The position numbers and the translations under genes were made by a program. Below are positions 34,887-47,305 of a stretch of 64,000 bases of DNA, in pieces. Source of the stretch: Piper betle. Its lineage: Eukaryota; Streptophyta; Magnoliopsida; Piperales; Piperaceae. How positions within the stretch are numbered: position 1 is the stretch's first letter; every line of letters begins with the position of its first letter. The stretch covers positions 1-64,000 of the forward strand of contig JAURVB010013845.1 of assembly GCA_033002965.1 (NCBI GenBank), written 5' to 3'. Under the pieces are notes generated by a model. The model saw nothing but the letters and a program-made list of their open reading frames with translations. It searched no databases and was not told where the DNA came from.

Positions 34887-35299
34887 ATTGGTATAAATTA
34901 CTACAATTAGAAGAGTTTAATTGTTTATTATGGTTATATTTTTAAATTCCACTAATTATGGTACTTTAAACCAATAAGAAAGCATTTTTTTGATTGCTAT
35001 AAATCACCACAATTAGAAGAGTTTAACTGTTTATTAAGGTTATATTTTTTAAATTTCACTAATTATGGTAATTTGAACCAATAAAGAGGTATTTTTTTAA
35101 TTGGTATAAATTGCCACAATTAGAAAAGTTTAATTGTTTATTATGGTGGTATTTTTTAAATTTCACTAATTATGGTAATTTGAACCAATAATAAGGAGGC
35201 ATTTTTTTGATTGGTATAAATTGCCACAATTAGGAGAGTTTAACTGTTTATTATGGTTATATTTTTAAAATTTCACTAATTATGATAGTTTGAACCAAT
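34887..35299. repeat. Tandem array of four hairpin-forming ~107-base units
   Basis: Units at 34887-34975, 34993-35082, 35100-35189 and 35210-35299 each start with 'attggtataaatt.ccacaattag'. Each ends with a near-complement, 'ctaattatggtaatttgaaccaat', so each folds on itself. The spacers are also similar (gc/gg/aggcattttttt). The array ends about 830 bases before the PWR start codon. It looks like tandemly duplicated MITE-like palindromes. Confidence 0.9.
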
Positions 35300-35734
35300 A
35301 AGGAGATTGCTACTATTGGTTTGTGACAATACTTGCTACGAGAAACCCGTTCCTCTAAAATAATGGTAAAAAAAATTAAATTCGGTTAAAATCAAAGTAT
35401 ATAAAAACTAAATTGTCTCGTAATATGTATTCGAATTTTTAACTTCCAATTACAAATCTAACTAAGTCCACGCTATTATAATTACAAACGTCAACGAGCC
35501 TCACGAGGCCAAAAACTACCATCACCTTGTTTGTGTTTTTTATAAAAAAAGCTACCATTATATGGAGGGTAGTAGTATAAGAATCTAGAGTTCAGGGAGA
35601 ATCATCCAATACACTCATAAACAAGCCCCAAAATCTTAATAACCCATAACCTAGGGTCACATAACAGCAATACCTCATAACCTAAGGTCACACAGTTGAA
35701 AATGGAGGGCGGCGGGGGCGGGGCAGATTTTTTT
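35300..35734. other. Upstream flank of PWR
   Basis: AT-rich, no gene. Two near-copies of 'cataacctagggtcaca' / 'cataacctaaggtcaca' lie at 35645-35695. It may contain PWR promoter elements, but no clear TATA box is seen. Confidence 0.4.
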
Positions 35735-36128
35735 TTAAAAAAGAAGTGGGCGGATTCGAAAAGCCGGCCCAAATCCGGTTAATTCAACGCCTTCAAGTCC
35801 GCCCCTTCCCTCTCTTGTCGCCCTCTTTCCCTCCCTCTCTCTTACGCTCCCTCTCTCTCTCTCTCTCTTCCATTCTGCGCTGCGCTCTCTTATCGTCTTT
35901 TCTCGTTCTATTCCGCCTCCGCAGAAGTCGCCCTCCGATCTCCGCCGCCGCAGCTGCACCGCCGTTGTCGGAGCAACGCCGCAGCCCCGTTTTGCAGGCG
36001 GGGAGTTTGATTGGGGAGGGAGGGTGGGTGTGAGGGTGTTTTTTTTTTTTTGTTTGGTGGTGGTGGTGGTGGAGGTGGAGGTGGTGGTTGTTCCATATGC
36101 GATTGGGGGGAAGAGGGGCTCGTTGTTC
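35735..36128 (+). promoter_or_regulatory. PWR: Probable PWR promoter-proximal region and 5' UTR
   Basis: A CT-rich tract (35811-35872) of the type common in plant 5' leaders is followed by GC-rich sequence and a (GGT/GGA)n run at 36054-36091. An in-frame ATG-like upstream extension exists from 36024, but its glycine/valine/phenylalanine-rich translation is just the repeat. The start at 36129 is preferred. Confidence 0.5.
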
Positions 36129-39100
36129 ATGCCGCCTGAACCGCTGCCGCCGTGGGATCGCTTCAAGGACAAGCGCCACGACCGCCCGCCGCCGCCCGAC
36201 GCCCTAGCGCAGACCCGCGCCAGGTGGCGCGACGCCGGATACCACGGCGGCCCCACCCGCGACTTCGACGCCCGCCGCCCCCTCGGTGAGTTCCCGTTCC
36301 CCTTCCAGGTCTAGATCTTGCCGATGCCGGGTTTGAGCCGGCCAAAACCGCGAAAACCTAGTGGTTAGCCTCGCGAGAATTGGGAATTTGTTGTTGATTT
36401 TGTTGTTTTTGGTGTTTGTTTTGAAGGTCCCGGCCGGCAAAAGAGCTATCACCTGTTTCCGAAGGAATCGGAGGGCGGCGGGGGGTATGCCTGGTCCCGA
36501 TCTGGGAGCCGGGCCGTGGCGGACGACGAGAGCTACCGATCCATGTCGCGGTACAATCGGAGCGGCGGGTACAACAGGGAGTACAGGGCGTCCTTCAATG
36601 GCGGCGGGTCCAAGGATTGGAGGGGCCACAACGCCCACCACCATCACAACCAACACTATCAGCGCCATTACCCCCAGCAGCCGTGGGAATTGGGGCTGCC
36701 ACAGCAACAGGTGGACGGCCGGGCTCAGAGGCCCGCCGATGAAGACCGCCACGCCGTGCCCGAGCCGTCCCGGCCGACGCCACATCCCCCGCCGGTTAGC
36801 GTGAAGAGCGCGCCCGCCGGGGAGCAGGAGCAGGCGCAAGATCAGCAGGAGAAGATGCCAAACGGGAAGGATCAGGTTGGCGAGAAGGACCATTCGTTGG
36901 GTGCGATCTCGTGGAAGCGCTGGTCCAGGACTGGTAGCCTTGTGGGTCGTGGGTCTGGGAGCTTGAGCGTCTCGGAGGAGCCGAAGGTCGAGGCGCCGCC
37001 AGGGAAGACGACGCCGTTGAGGTCGGTATCCGGGGAGGATACGAGCGGGGGGACGCCTAACGGGGTTGTGCATGATGAGGAGACTTTCTTCCGCAAGAAG
37101 CAGAGGCTAGGGTGGGGGGAAGGGCTGGCGAAGTATGAGAAGAAGAAGGTGGAAGGTCCCGAGGATAGTGCCGGGGGCAAAGAATTGAAGGCGGTACAGA
37201 ACACGGCCATTGCGTCTGATCGAAGCCCAAAGGTTGCCGGCTTACCTGAGTGCACATCGCCCGCCACCCCTTCTTCGGTTGCGTGCAGCTCATCCTCCGG
37301 TTTGTTTATTTATTTCATTTATTTTTGGGAATCGTTTAGTGCAAGGTCGGTGTTTTTTGCTCCCTTGGGAGCTACCGTCATATTGCATCTTACTATTATG
37401 CTTGCAATTATATGTTTTTTGCTTTTCATTTAAGGTGATGGTATCCTTGATATCTTGTTGGTATTTTGATGTATTTAGTTGCGTCTTTGATGCGGTTTTG
37501 TGGAAAAATATATGTGACCAAACCTGCTAGAAATTAATGTTTGTATAGGTATTCATTGTTTGTTACAACAAAGTATTTATTGAAATGGTAGAAAGTTATT
37601 TTGAATTCGGTGCAAAAATTTCCTTGCTGTTATTTTAGGAGCGAACACTTTTATCATTGGTGTTGAAATACAGGAAAATATTTTGGGTGTCCGACTTAGG
37701 TTAAAAAAGGCTTTTACTTTTTTGTTGCATGGGCTTTGTTCAATATTGAGTTTAAATAGGTTTTGAATTAATTTGTGACATTAAATACAGCTAAGGCTTG
37801 TCATCTCAACAAGATCTGTCTTGGTAGGGACAAAAATAGAGGAAAATTGTGTTCTAGGTTTCTTTTTATTTTGGTTTATATACTTGAAATTTTTGTGGCA
37901 ACTCAGGGTACGTTGACGCCTTTGAGGCTGAAGTGAAACCTTGAATGCGGCTGACTAGAATATGAGAATTTAACTTTTCTTTTCTTGTTTTAATTATCAA
38001 AGCTTTTGATTTTTTAATTTTTTTTTTATTTCTATTAAGTTATGCATCCTGTTAAGCATCAAATTGTCATTATTAGAAGCTTTTGCGTTTTTACTATGAT
38101 TAGGTGACTTGCCTATACATCTATGAAGACATTTTTTTATAGTGGAGTAAAGCTTACTTTATTTTAATCTCTTCTCCAGGCTTTGAGGACAGATCTTATA
38201 ATAAGTTGTCAAACAATGATAATGATGCTTGCCATTATAGTCCAGGACAGGCGTTTTTGAACTCTGCTGAAGATGATCTTAGTCCAGAGCATTTTGAACT
38301 TGATGCTCTTGCAAATATAGGCAATGTTATTTTTGACTTGGTACAAGCTGATGATGCAAATTGTGGGGATTCTAATTTTGTGAAATCTAGTGCCTATAGT
38401 AAATTGTTGCTTGTACGGAGCAATATTCTTAAGGTTCTGGAGAAAACTGAAGGGGAAATTGATTCTTCAGAAAATGAAGTGAGGAATTTGGAGCCCAAAA
38501 GTGACATAACTGCCACCTCATCAGTTGGAACAGACTCAATCCAAGTCATAAAACCTTGTAATCAACAGGTAGATTCATCAATTATTTTAAGAAAAGAGCT
38601 CTATTTTCCTGCTAGAATCAGAGAGACTGATGAATGTGCCAAAATATCTAAGATGTCTTTGTTTGATAAACAGCTGCTAATGGAGACCGCTGTATCTACT
38701 TCAGAATTGTGCCAGAATGAACAACATTCATCTGAGATTCTGCCAGCTAGAACAGAAGGCAACAGTTTGCCTATATATGAAGCTAGTGAAAGTGCAGATA
38801 ATAAGTCGTCATTGGAGGACTGTACGGCTTCTGATCTGAACATTGGAGCAAGAGAAATTTTTCTTTGTAATAAAGACCACGCTGAGAAGTTATTGGAAGT
38901 GTGTACTGGAGTTGCTCTTGATTTTATATCCAAAGTTGATATTTGGGAAGCCCACAAGCATAGATCATACTCCGAAAACAGGGATCGTGTGAAAAGAAAT
39001 CTTGCCATTTTAAAGTCCAGGCAGAAAATTAAGGAAAAGGTTCTTTGCTTGAAGTTCAGGTTACTTCTTCATTTTTGGAAAGAAGATTTGCGCATGCTTG

Positions 39101-42100
39101 CTTTGAAAAAGTCACGCCCAAAGTCTCAGAAACGGTGTGAAACCAATTATCGAACTTTGCATTCTGCGAATCAGAAACAGAAGTCCCTTGTGCACTCCAG
39201 AGTTACCTCACCCGGTATGTGTTTCTCTTTAATATATGATAATATAGAACTAGTATGAACATATGAAGTAATTTAATTTTCTATATGTATCACAGCAATG
39301 ACCTTCGGTTGCTTAAGTTAGGATATACTGCTTTTGTTGTGCTCATAATTTTTGTTTGTTTCATACCTTTTTAACTTCTTATCAGACTGTCAGATGAATT
39401 TTTTTTCATCTACTATAGGATTGTTGTAAACGAGTCATTGACAAGAGTTTAAACAACTTGCAGAAAGCTAAATTAGATTGCACATCAATACTACTGCAGC
39501 TCATAAAAAAATGTATATAATTGGGCGTGTGATTGTCATAGAAAATTTCATATTAAATCTTAAGAGAATTTTGCCCTAAAGTTTCTTTTGTTATAATTGT
39601 AAAAAAAGTGACAAAGCTCATAAAATAGTATTTGGTGGCTATCAGGGCAGTTTTCTTTAAGCGTTTGGAAAAGCCCTTTTTCTATTTGTAATGTTTTGTG
39701 AAAGTTTTTAAAGAGTGCCTCTACCACTATATATTTGCCAACTCCTTGTCAAACACGTTTTTTGGACGTAATTATTACAATTTTATATTTTTCCAAAAAT
39801 AGGCTCAAAACAGCTCAACCAAACACCCTATAATCTTTTTGTGTGGTGTCTTATTTCATTTGGAGCATGGTTTTTACTCGATGATTATGGTTGTAGATCA
39901 GCTCATTTTGAGCTTTCCAATTGATGAAGGCCTATCATAGCTGAGGGTTGGTCTTTTGGTGGTTTTAAAGAGTAGAAAGTTGACGTTTGTGACGTGTGGC
40001 AAACTGATAGTTTTTGAGGGCATATTATATGTGTGCTGTTTATTTTGTTCCGAGTTTATCTGATCTAATCAATTTTTTGATGCTTGGATGGTTCTTAATT
40101 TCAGAAGTTCTATGCATACTTATTAAACATTTGTTTTGGTCTTTCGTTTAGGCTATTTTTGCATCTTTTCTTGTCTTTATGGATATTTTTCTAATCAGTG
40201 TTATATTTTTTCTATGAATCAGTTGGTGGTTCAACTCTTGTCCCAACGGTAGAGATTAAAGAGTTAACTGAGAAGCTATTATCTGACTCCCAGATAAAGA
40301 TTTGTAGAGAAAATTTGAAGTTGCCAGCTTTGATTTTGGATGACAGAGAGAAGATGTTATTAAGGTTTATCTCTAGTAATGGGCTGGTTGAAGATCCTGT
40401 TTCTCTTGAGCAAGAAAGAGCACATGACAATCCCTGGACCCCTGAAGAGAAGGAAATTTTTATGGAGATGCTAGCCACTTATGGGAAAGACTTTGCTAAG
40501 ATTGCTTCTTCTCTATGTTACAAAACAACTGCTGATTGTGTAGAATTTTATTACAAAAACCACAAATCAGATAGCTTTGAGAAAATAAAGAAGCAAATGG
40601 GGCTCCGAAAACAAGAGCAATGCCTTACCAATGTGTATTTAGTGGCATCTAAAACGAAATGGAAAAAGATGAAAGCGCTGCGTCGTTTGATTATCATGGA
40701 GCTACCACAGGAGTCACAATGCATTCCAGGAAGCCTTTATCTGGAGCAAAGGATTATTATGAATTTAATAAGTTCGATGTTGAAAAGAATACTGCCAGTA
40801 CGGACATTGATGTTCAGGGAACTGACAGTGAAGCTGTTGCTGCTGATGTCCTGGCCGGTATTCGAGGTGGCTTATCATCAGAAGCAATGAACTCTTGTAT
40901 TACTTCATCAATTGAGCGCAGGGAGGGTTTACATCGCACGAAGATGCTCCGCTCAAAAGCTGGACGACTTTTTACTTCTGAAATTTCAGCTAATGTTGAT
41001 GAAGATGATATTTGCTCTGATGATAGCTCTGAGGAACTGGACTCAGCAGATTGGACAGACAAGGAAAAATCTGCATTCATTGTGGCATTAAGAACTTATG
41101 GCAAGGATTTCCTTAGCATATCAAGTTGTGTGGGGTCTAGATCAAGAGATCAATGCAAAATATTCTTCAGTAAGGCTCGTAAATGTCTTGGATTGGATGA
41201 TATTCAAACGGGTCTTGAAGGAATGCCTGCTAGTGACGCTAATGGAAGATGTGATAGTGATGATGATGCCTGTGCAGTAGAAGTGGCATCTGCAATATGC
41301 AGCTCACAATCTTGTTCAAAAATGGAGGTTGAGTTGCCTAATACAGGCAGTGAGGGATATGGCCATGGTGTAACAGAGCATCTTCAGTCGGAGCTGGAAG
41401 TATATAGTCAAAAAGATGAGGCTGGTGGGTCCAATTTGGAAGAAGCTGATCATGATTTAGATAATCCTCCTGTGGGTAATAAACAGAAAGTTGTTTTGTT
41501 CAACAGTAAGTCAAATGGTGAGACAAAAACTTCAGAAGGAGAGGTAAAACACCCGGAAATATCTCCAGATGTGACAATAGATGCTATGATTACGGATGAG
41601 GTGGGAGACCATAGACATGAATTAGACCAGAAAATCAGCCCTGTGGAGACTGATTTAAAATCCTTTGTCTTCCTTGTGACCAATGGTAGGAATCAAGACA
41701 GTGCAGATAATGACTATTCTGGCTTGAATACATGTTATAAAGATTCGAGTACAGAAATTGCCCTCCATTCACACGATGTCAAAAGGAGTGTTCATACTCA
41801 GTTTCCTATGTCTGATTCTGTCTGCCACCATGAAGGGCCTGTGGAACTGGCTTCCTCCTCCCAAAATCCTCCAGATGCAACCCGGCAACTGAAAGAGAAT
41901 TGTTCTAAGAAATCAGATTCAAAGGTGTGGATGCCATCTCTTGATGGATTTGAACATCGTCCAGAGGTAATGTCTTCTTTAGCTTCAGGAGAGGGAGTAA
42001 ATGAGAAGCAGTGGTGTTTTGACCTAGATCTTTCACAAGATCATCTACTTGAGAATCGTTCTTTGAACCAGGTTGATGGGCAAGTTCAAATCACCAGGAG

Positions 42101-43064
42101 TTATCCTTTACAGTTATTAAATATGAAAGATGCAAATGGGGAGAATATTGGAGAACCACGTTTTGTACTCCAGAGCTTATCAAATACAGATTTGAATGTT
42201 CATCCTGGTGAGGTTTTAGTTTCTGCATACTCGTGCAAAGGTCGAAAACAACCACTTCATAATTTGCCTTCATCTGAGTTTTCACTGCCCAAGGTTAAAG
42301 ATTGTAGTGATCCACCTAGAGCCTCATCTACAGCTATCATTAAGGTCAATGGGCAAATATGTAAAACTGGTGATGTGAGGTTATTTGGTCAGATTCTTAG
42401 TCAGAAGAAAAATGTTGAAACAGTCAGTGGTAAGGCTTTCATATCCAACTTGGATCAGTCCGTATCAATGAAATTGCCATCAGAGGAGAAAATGGTTGGA
42501 CCATCTGGGATGTCAAAAAAAACTGAAACAGAAGCATCGGAAGATAAAGAAAAATTTCTAATGACTAGTTATGGTTATTGGGATGGGACTCGCGTTGAGA
42601 CTAGCCACCCACAGTTACCTGACCCCGCCATCTTGGTCCCAACCAAGTATACAGGTTCTCCTACGAATTATCACCAGGTAAGCGTGTATCCAGTGACAAG
42701 GGAAACTTTGCCTAGCGGAAATGGAGCTGTTTTGGATGCGTACAACTTGTACAGGAGTAATTACGAATGCCCAAATGTGAAGTCGTACTCAGTGATGGAT
42801 ATGAAGCTGCAGGAGAGGATGTTACCTGATCTGCAGAACCATCGCAGTGGATTAGAAGCAACACCAGGGTATCAGCCGGGTGTGGTTGGGATGAATGTTG
42901 TGAGTGGAGGTATGCTGGTTGGAAGAGGGTGCACTGGGGTTTCGGACCCTGTTGCAGCAATAAAGATGCATTATGCGACCGCTACCAAAGAGAAACTATT
43001 TGGTGCAGTTTCTAGTGGTGTAGTTAGGGATGAAGATTCATGGAGGGGAGATGTAGGAAGATAG
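36129..43064 (+). CDS. PWR: POWERDRESS-like SANT-domain co-repressor (NCoR/SMRT-like), four exons, one frameshift
   Basis: Exons: 36129-36285, 36427-37299, 38180-39214 and 40223-43064, all with GT-AG introns in phase 1. The start MPPEPLPPWDRFKDKR and the end GCTGVSDPVAAIKMHYA...DDS/EDSWRGD match the plant PWR family, as does the length (about 1635 codons once the frame is restored). Visible features: KFRLLLHFWKEDLRMLALKK (late exon 3), SANT1 (NPWTPEEKEIFMEMLATYGK, about residues 758-808), SANT2 (ADWTDKEKSAFIVALRTYGK, about 962-1012) and RLFGQILS near 1408. In Arabidopsis, PWR is a nuclear partner of HDA9 (with HOS15) and acts in histone deacetylation, flowering, floral determinacy and senescence. 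One A is missing in the run at 40663-40667. As written, translation stops at 40890 (about 910 residues) and loses SANT2. Exons 1-2 are GC-rich, exons 3-4 AT-rich. Confidence 0.93.
40663..40667 (+). other. PWR: Frame break in a homopolymer of PWR exon 4
   Basis: The SANT1 part of exon 4 is open in one frame up to 'aaa tgg aaa aag'. The SANT2 part is open in another from about 40668 to the stop at 43064. Adding one A to this five-A run joins K-W-K-K to D-E-S-A-A-S-F-D, the continuation I expect from the family, and the remaining 2.4 kb is uninterrupted. No plausible GT-AG intron fits here. Confidence 0.85.
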
Positions 43065-43577
43065 CCAAAAAGTATATGGGGTGGAGATAATGTTATGTTT
43101 TTTCCAGTTTACTTTGTATATTAGTTTTTTTTCATGTAATTTCAAAATGGTAATGAAAATCTGTGGGATGGTTTTATCCCTTCCGATTTTAATCATTTAG
43201 GTAGATTTAGCTGTTCACCGCGCACTGCTGACATTTTTTATGTATATACTTGAAAATGTGTGAAATTGTATAATTTTTTTCTTTTTTGTAGTGATTTCTC
43301 CAATTTAAGTAAAATCTTCTGTTACTAATAATTATCAAATATGAAAATTTTATATTTTTATTAGCTTGTCTTATCGGCCTTTTGGACAAACAGACCTCTA
43401 CAGCTTTCAAAGAGTTGAAAAGCTGAATTCAGTTCTTCCTAGTGCTGGGATGGAGAGAAGATGAAGCCGCAGGTTGTTTTTATGTATTAGGTTTTGTCAT
43501 GGTATCGTGCAGGTATGCACATTATGTTTTCTTGTGCTTTATAGAGTGATCTATTGATTCTTTATCACTGTTGTATA
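43065..43577 (+). other. PWR: PWR 3' UTR and downstream flank
   Basis: AT-rich, with a near-canonical polyadenylation signal 'aatgaa' at 43152-43157 about 90 bases past the stop. The transcript end is not determinable. Confidence 0.45.
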
Positions 43578-44310
43578 ACTTGGCCGATTCCGAGTGGAAT
43601 CGGCCGATTTAAATCAGATTGGTGGCGATTCGATTTAAAAAATAACGTCAATTGGTCGGGCTCGAATCGGTTTACGAATCGGCCGATTTGAACCGATTTC
43701 GGCCGGCGGCGGGGAGGAGGCAGGGGCGGCGGGGGTTGGGGGCAGCGGCGGTGTGGGACGGGGCGGCGACGGCGAGCGGTGAGGCGGGGCCGGGGGCGAG
43801 GGCAGGGCCGGGTGGCAAGGCCGGGCGGGGCAAGCTGCGAGGGTGGCTGCAGGGCTGGGCGAGCTGCGAGGGTGGCTTCGGGGCGGAAGGCGAGGAGGGG
43901 AGCGACAGGGCAATAAGGCGGCGAGGGCGGAGACGGGGCAAGACAGGGTGCGACTGGGTAACAGGACGGCGGTAGCGGGGGAGAAATGGATGAAATATAA
44001 GTGGCATTCTCGAAATTAAAAGTTGACTCGATTCTCACTCGAGTCAAAAATAATAACTAATTCCAAATAATTTTTAAAAAATCCAAAAAATATGAAAAAA
44101 ATATCATAAAATATAATACACATTATAACATGAAAATTACATCAAAATAATATATTCTATACTAATAACCTATTAATTTTGGATTAAATTAAATTTTTGT
44201 ATATGACTAATTCAAATCGATTCAACTGAACTGATTCTTATTTGATTTAGACCGATTTCGATTCCCATTCTAGCTTTTTCGAAAACCCGATTCCGATTTC
44301 CGATTTTGAT
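43578..44310. mobile_element. Distant relative or fragment of the LARD-family LTR
   Basis: A GC-rich block (43690-43990) is followed by 'gttgactcgattctcactcgagtcaa.aataataactaa' and then by AT-rich text with 'ctaataaccta'. This is the same order as in the LTRs (25850-26000: 'ttgactcgtctccggctcgagtcaa..ataataactaa'). Flanking repeats of 'aatcggccgattt' and 'gattccgatttccgatttt' are additional. Reading frames in the GC block on both strands are not credible genes. Confidence 0.55.
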
Positions 44311-46324
44311 TTTTATAATATTTTTTATCCTATTATTCATTATATTTAATATATATATATATTTTTTTGGAAGTGACTGGTAGAGAGAGAAACGTGAACT
44401 AAAAAATATGTAAAATGCAGGGGACAGGATGTTTTCTTCCGGTCTTAAAGCACTAAGACAGACTAGCAATGCCTAACTAGAATTTTTATAATAGATTTGC
44501 AGCTGTCTTCGCCCGATGCAATTTTGTCGGGGCTAATACGACGAGGGAAATTGTGTTCTTTCAAATAATTTTCATGAATTTGATGATTCGAGAGCTAATC
44601 GTCGTTATTTTGTGCTCCTACTAATGTAATCATGCTTATTACATAAAATGCATTGAAAATAATTACCGATAAGGCTAGACTATTTTAAACTTTTTATACT
44701 TTTTAGACTACTTTCGTGCAAACCAAACACGCCCTAGTGGTTAGTAGGATCATTTCTTGCCGCGGAGGGATGTAGAAGCAAAACCGGCTGTTATCTGGAT
44801 CTTCTTTTCAGGTATCAGGCGTCATTACGTTTGATTTTCAGACGCACCTGTAAACATTTGGAAGGGGGATGGAAAAAACAGTCGAATCATTTTTTTCGAT
44901 TTTAACTGTAAGCGTTTGGGAGTTTTTGGTTTCGGTTCTGGATTTCTTCAGCTAGGATTTTGGGTCTTGCCAAATACAAATAGCTGGGGTACAAAATTTG
45001 TTCTCTTCCAGTTGCAGCAGATTCAGTGAAAGTCAAGTTGTTGAATTAGATTCTCTGTACTTGTTTAGATTTAGGCTTAAAGTTTGATTCTTTGTTTTTA
45101 AATCCAGTACTTGGGAAATGGTGCATGTCTAAAATTTGTGCAGGCTGGGCATGTTTATCTGTAATTTCCAGGGGCACGACCTTACGTGGGAAAAATGGGG
45201 CTCTTTCCCACTCCAAAATTTCCATTGGAGATTGGAAATGGTGGAAAACGCTAGGGCACGAGCACCGTCTTCCGACTTCTACCATTGCCTTAACCCAGTT
45301 TTCTGTTGCTGGTTCCTCCATACTATCTCCTTGTACCTTGGCGAGGTAACCCCTCCCTCTTCTCTTTCTTCGTCTCTTCTTATACCTTCTCTTCGCCCTT
45401 ATTTTGTACTCCATACTATCTCTTTTTTCGCCTCCAATCTCTTTTGTCCCTTAGACAACCTTTCTTCCAAACCCTTTTCACCCTTTCTTTTAGCCCTACG
45501 GACGTTTAAAAGGGATTTAAAATAAATTTTATAGGCTCTTTTAATTTGATGGCCTCAAAAAAGACTTTAAACCGGTTTTATAATTTTTTTTAATTTAAAA
45601 TTTAATTTAAAAAATAAAAAATTTCGATTAACTTATATGCAAGTTATTAATTATCCCTAAAACTAACGTTGGGATCAACCCAACACTTTTTTCCATTTAC
45701 CTTCTTTCTCTCCGGCCACCGATCTACCCAGCCCTTTTGCGCTTGTTGCCAACATTCATTCGTACTATGAATAACGCTTGGTGAAAAAAATTTTAATAGA
45801 TCTATTCTCAGATGAATGAGTTGCGAATTGAACGGTGAAACTTTGGGTGTTGGTTTTGATTGTGTTATGTCTGTCCAATGCACAAGACGAAGATCTTTGA
45901 AGCTGATAATGGTATTGAGAATTTAGATTGCCGTGGTAGGAAGAAGCAGAGCCTCCTTTCTCCTTCTTTTCCTTTTTTTTTATTTTTAAGAAAAGCATAT
46001 CTTTCGGCCGTGCGAGTGCTAGTTGTTGATGGACATGGTGAAACATATTATAGCCCAATTGTTTCTGTTGTGTTCTTTCCAAAAATTCAAGACATGAACC
46101 TGATTTCTGCAAATACTTACAGGTTTTGGTATAAGATTTGGCTTAGTGATTTGATTCTTGCATGCAGATCCATTGCTTGTTAAATTAGAGTTTGAGTTAT
46201 AAATTTGATGACAGTTCCATGTTATCTTTGTTTATATGATATATAAAACTTTTTAAACTGGTATCTATTTATTTACTTGCTTAGTTCAAGTGTTCTAATA
46301 AGAGCTTTGGGAGATCTGGTTTTA
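44311..46324. other. Intergenic DNA, no gene recognised
   Basis: Short open stretches (for example 45136-45525 + and 45765-46112 -) have no recognisable domain and pyrimidine-rich composition. An unannotated transcript cannot be excluded. Confidence 0.4.
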
Positions 46325-47305
46325 GGAGCATTTGGTTTGAACCGACCGAATCAAAATTCCAAAATTGGTTCAGATACCTAAATAGGGCCAAGTAAAGTTT
46401 GGCTCAAACCAAACAATCTGACCGTTCGGTTTGGATTCCACTTAGGGTAAAATTCCTAAGTGTGTACAAAATCGGTTGGAAGCTGAACTGAAATGAAACC
46501 ATCCAAAAAATTGAAAAATTTTAAAAAAGATTATTTTCATGTTTTATACGGGTTATTTTTTTTAATATATTTATAATTTATTTGAGATATTTAACACAAT
46601 AACTATGTATAGAATATTGGTGAATATGATAATGATCATTAAATCATGTTTTAATTTAACTTACGTTAGAATAATAATAAATTTAGGCTTAATAATTTTG
46701 GTTTTGAATAAATCACGAAACAGTACTGAAATATTTTGGTTTAGTTTAGTTCGGTTTTGAAGAAAGTTTGGCTTTGGCTTAGTTGAGAAATTGGGTTGCC
46801 GAAAAGGAGTTTGGAAATTCGGTTCAGTTGGTTTGAAGTGAATGTTCAGTCCTTCACCTGAATTCTACAAGGAATGGAGCCTAAAATATCCCTAAAATTG
46901 AACCAAATTAAATTAAAATATTTTAGTTTGGCTTGGTTTATTCAAAATTGCATCAAAGTTAATTATGATTTTTATAATAAATAAGGCTAAAACATGATTT
47001 AAGGATAATTATATTCAAAAGTATTCTATACTTAGATATTGTGTTAAATAGCTCACACAAATTATAAATACGTCAAAAAAATTAATAATAACCCATATTA
47101 AACATAAATATTAAGTTTTTTCTTTTTAGGTTTTTAGGTCGATTTAGGTTTCATTCGGTTTCAAACCGAATTTTTATTCACTTCAAAAATTTACCCAACA
47201 GCCAAACTAAACCAAACCGAAGTTTAAGAATAATCAAACCAAATTAACAATTTCGCTTTTGTTCAGCCAGCTATTTCGGTTCGGACTGAAGTTTGCTCAG
47301 CCCTC
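46325..47305. repeat. ~1 kb foldback element (long imperfect inverted repeat)
   Basis: The left arm (about 46330-46800) and right arm (about 46870-47300) are reverse complements over most of their length. For example, 'gatatttaacacaataactatgtatagaata' (46592 on) pairs with 'tattctatacttagatattgtgttaaatagc' (47022 on). 'cattaaatcatgtttta' pairs with 'taaaacatgatttaagg'. The ends contain ggtttga/tcaaacc-type words ('aaccaaa', 'ttcggttt'). No coding capacity. Confidence 0.85.

Noticed and set aside
36024..36128. Upstream in-frame start for PWR at 36024
   Set aside because: The extra residues translate a T-run and a GGT/GGA repeat. Family members begin at the MPPEP position (36129).
36204..37073. 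289-codon minus-strand frame over PWR exons 1-2
   Set aside because: Shadow of GC-rich coding DNA; the plus strand has conserved protein sequence and splice sites.
43565..44047. 160-codon minus-strand frame downstream of PWR
   Set aside because: Pro/Arg-rich translation of a GC block that is part of an LTR-like fragment.
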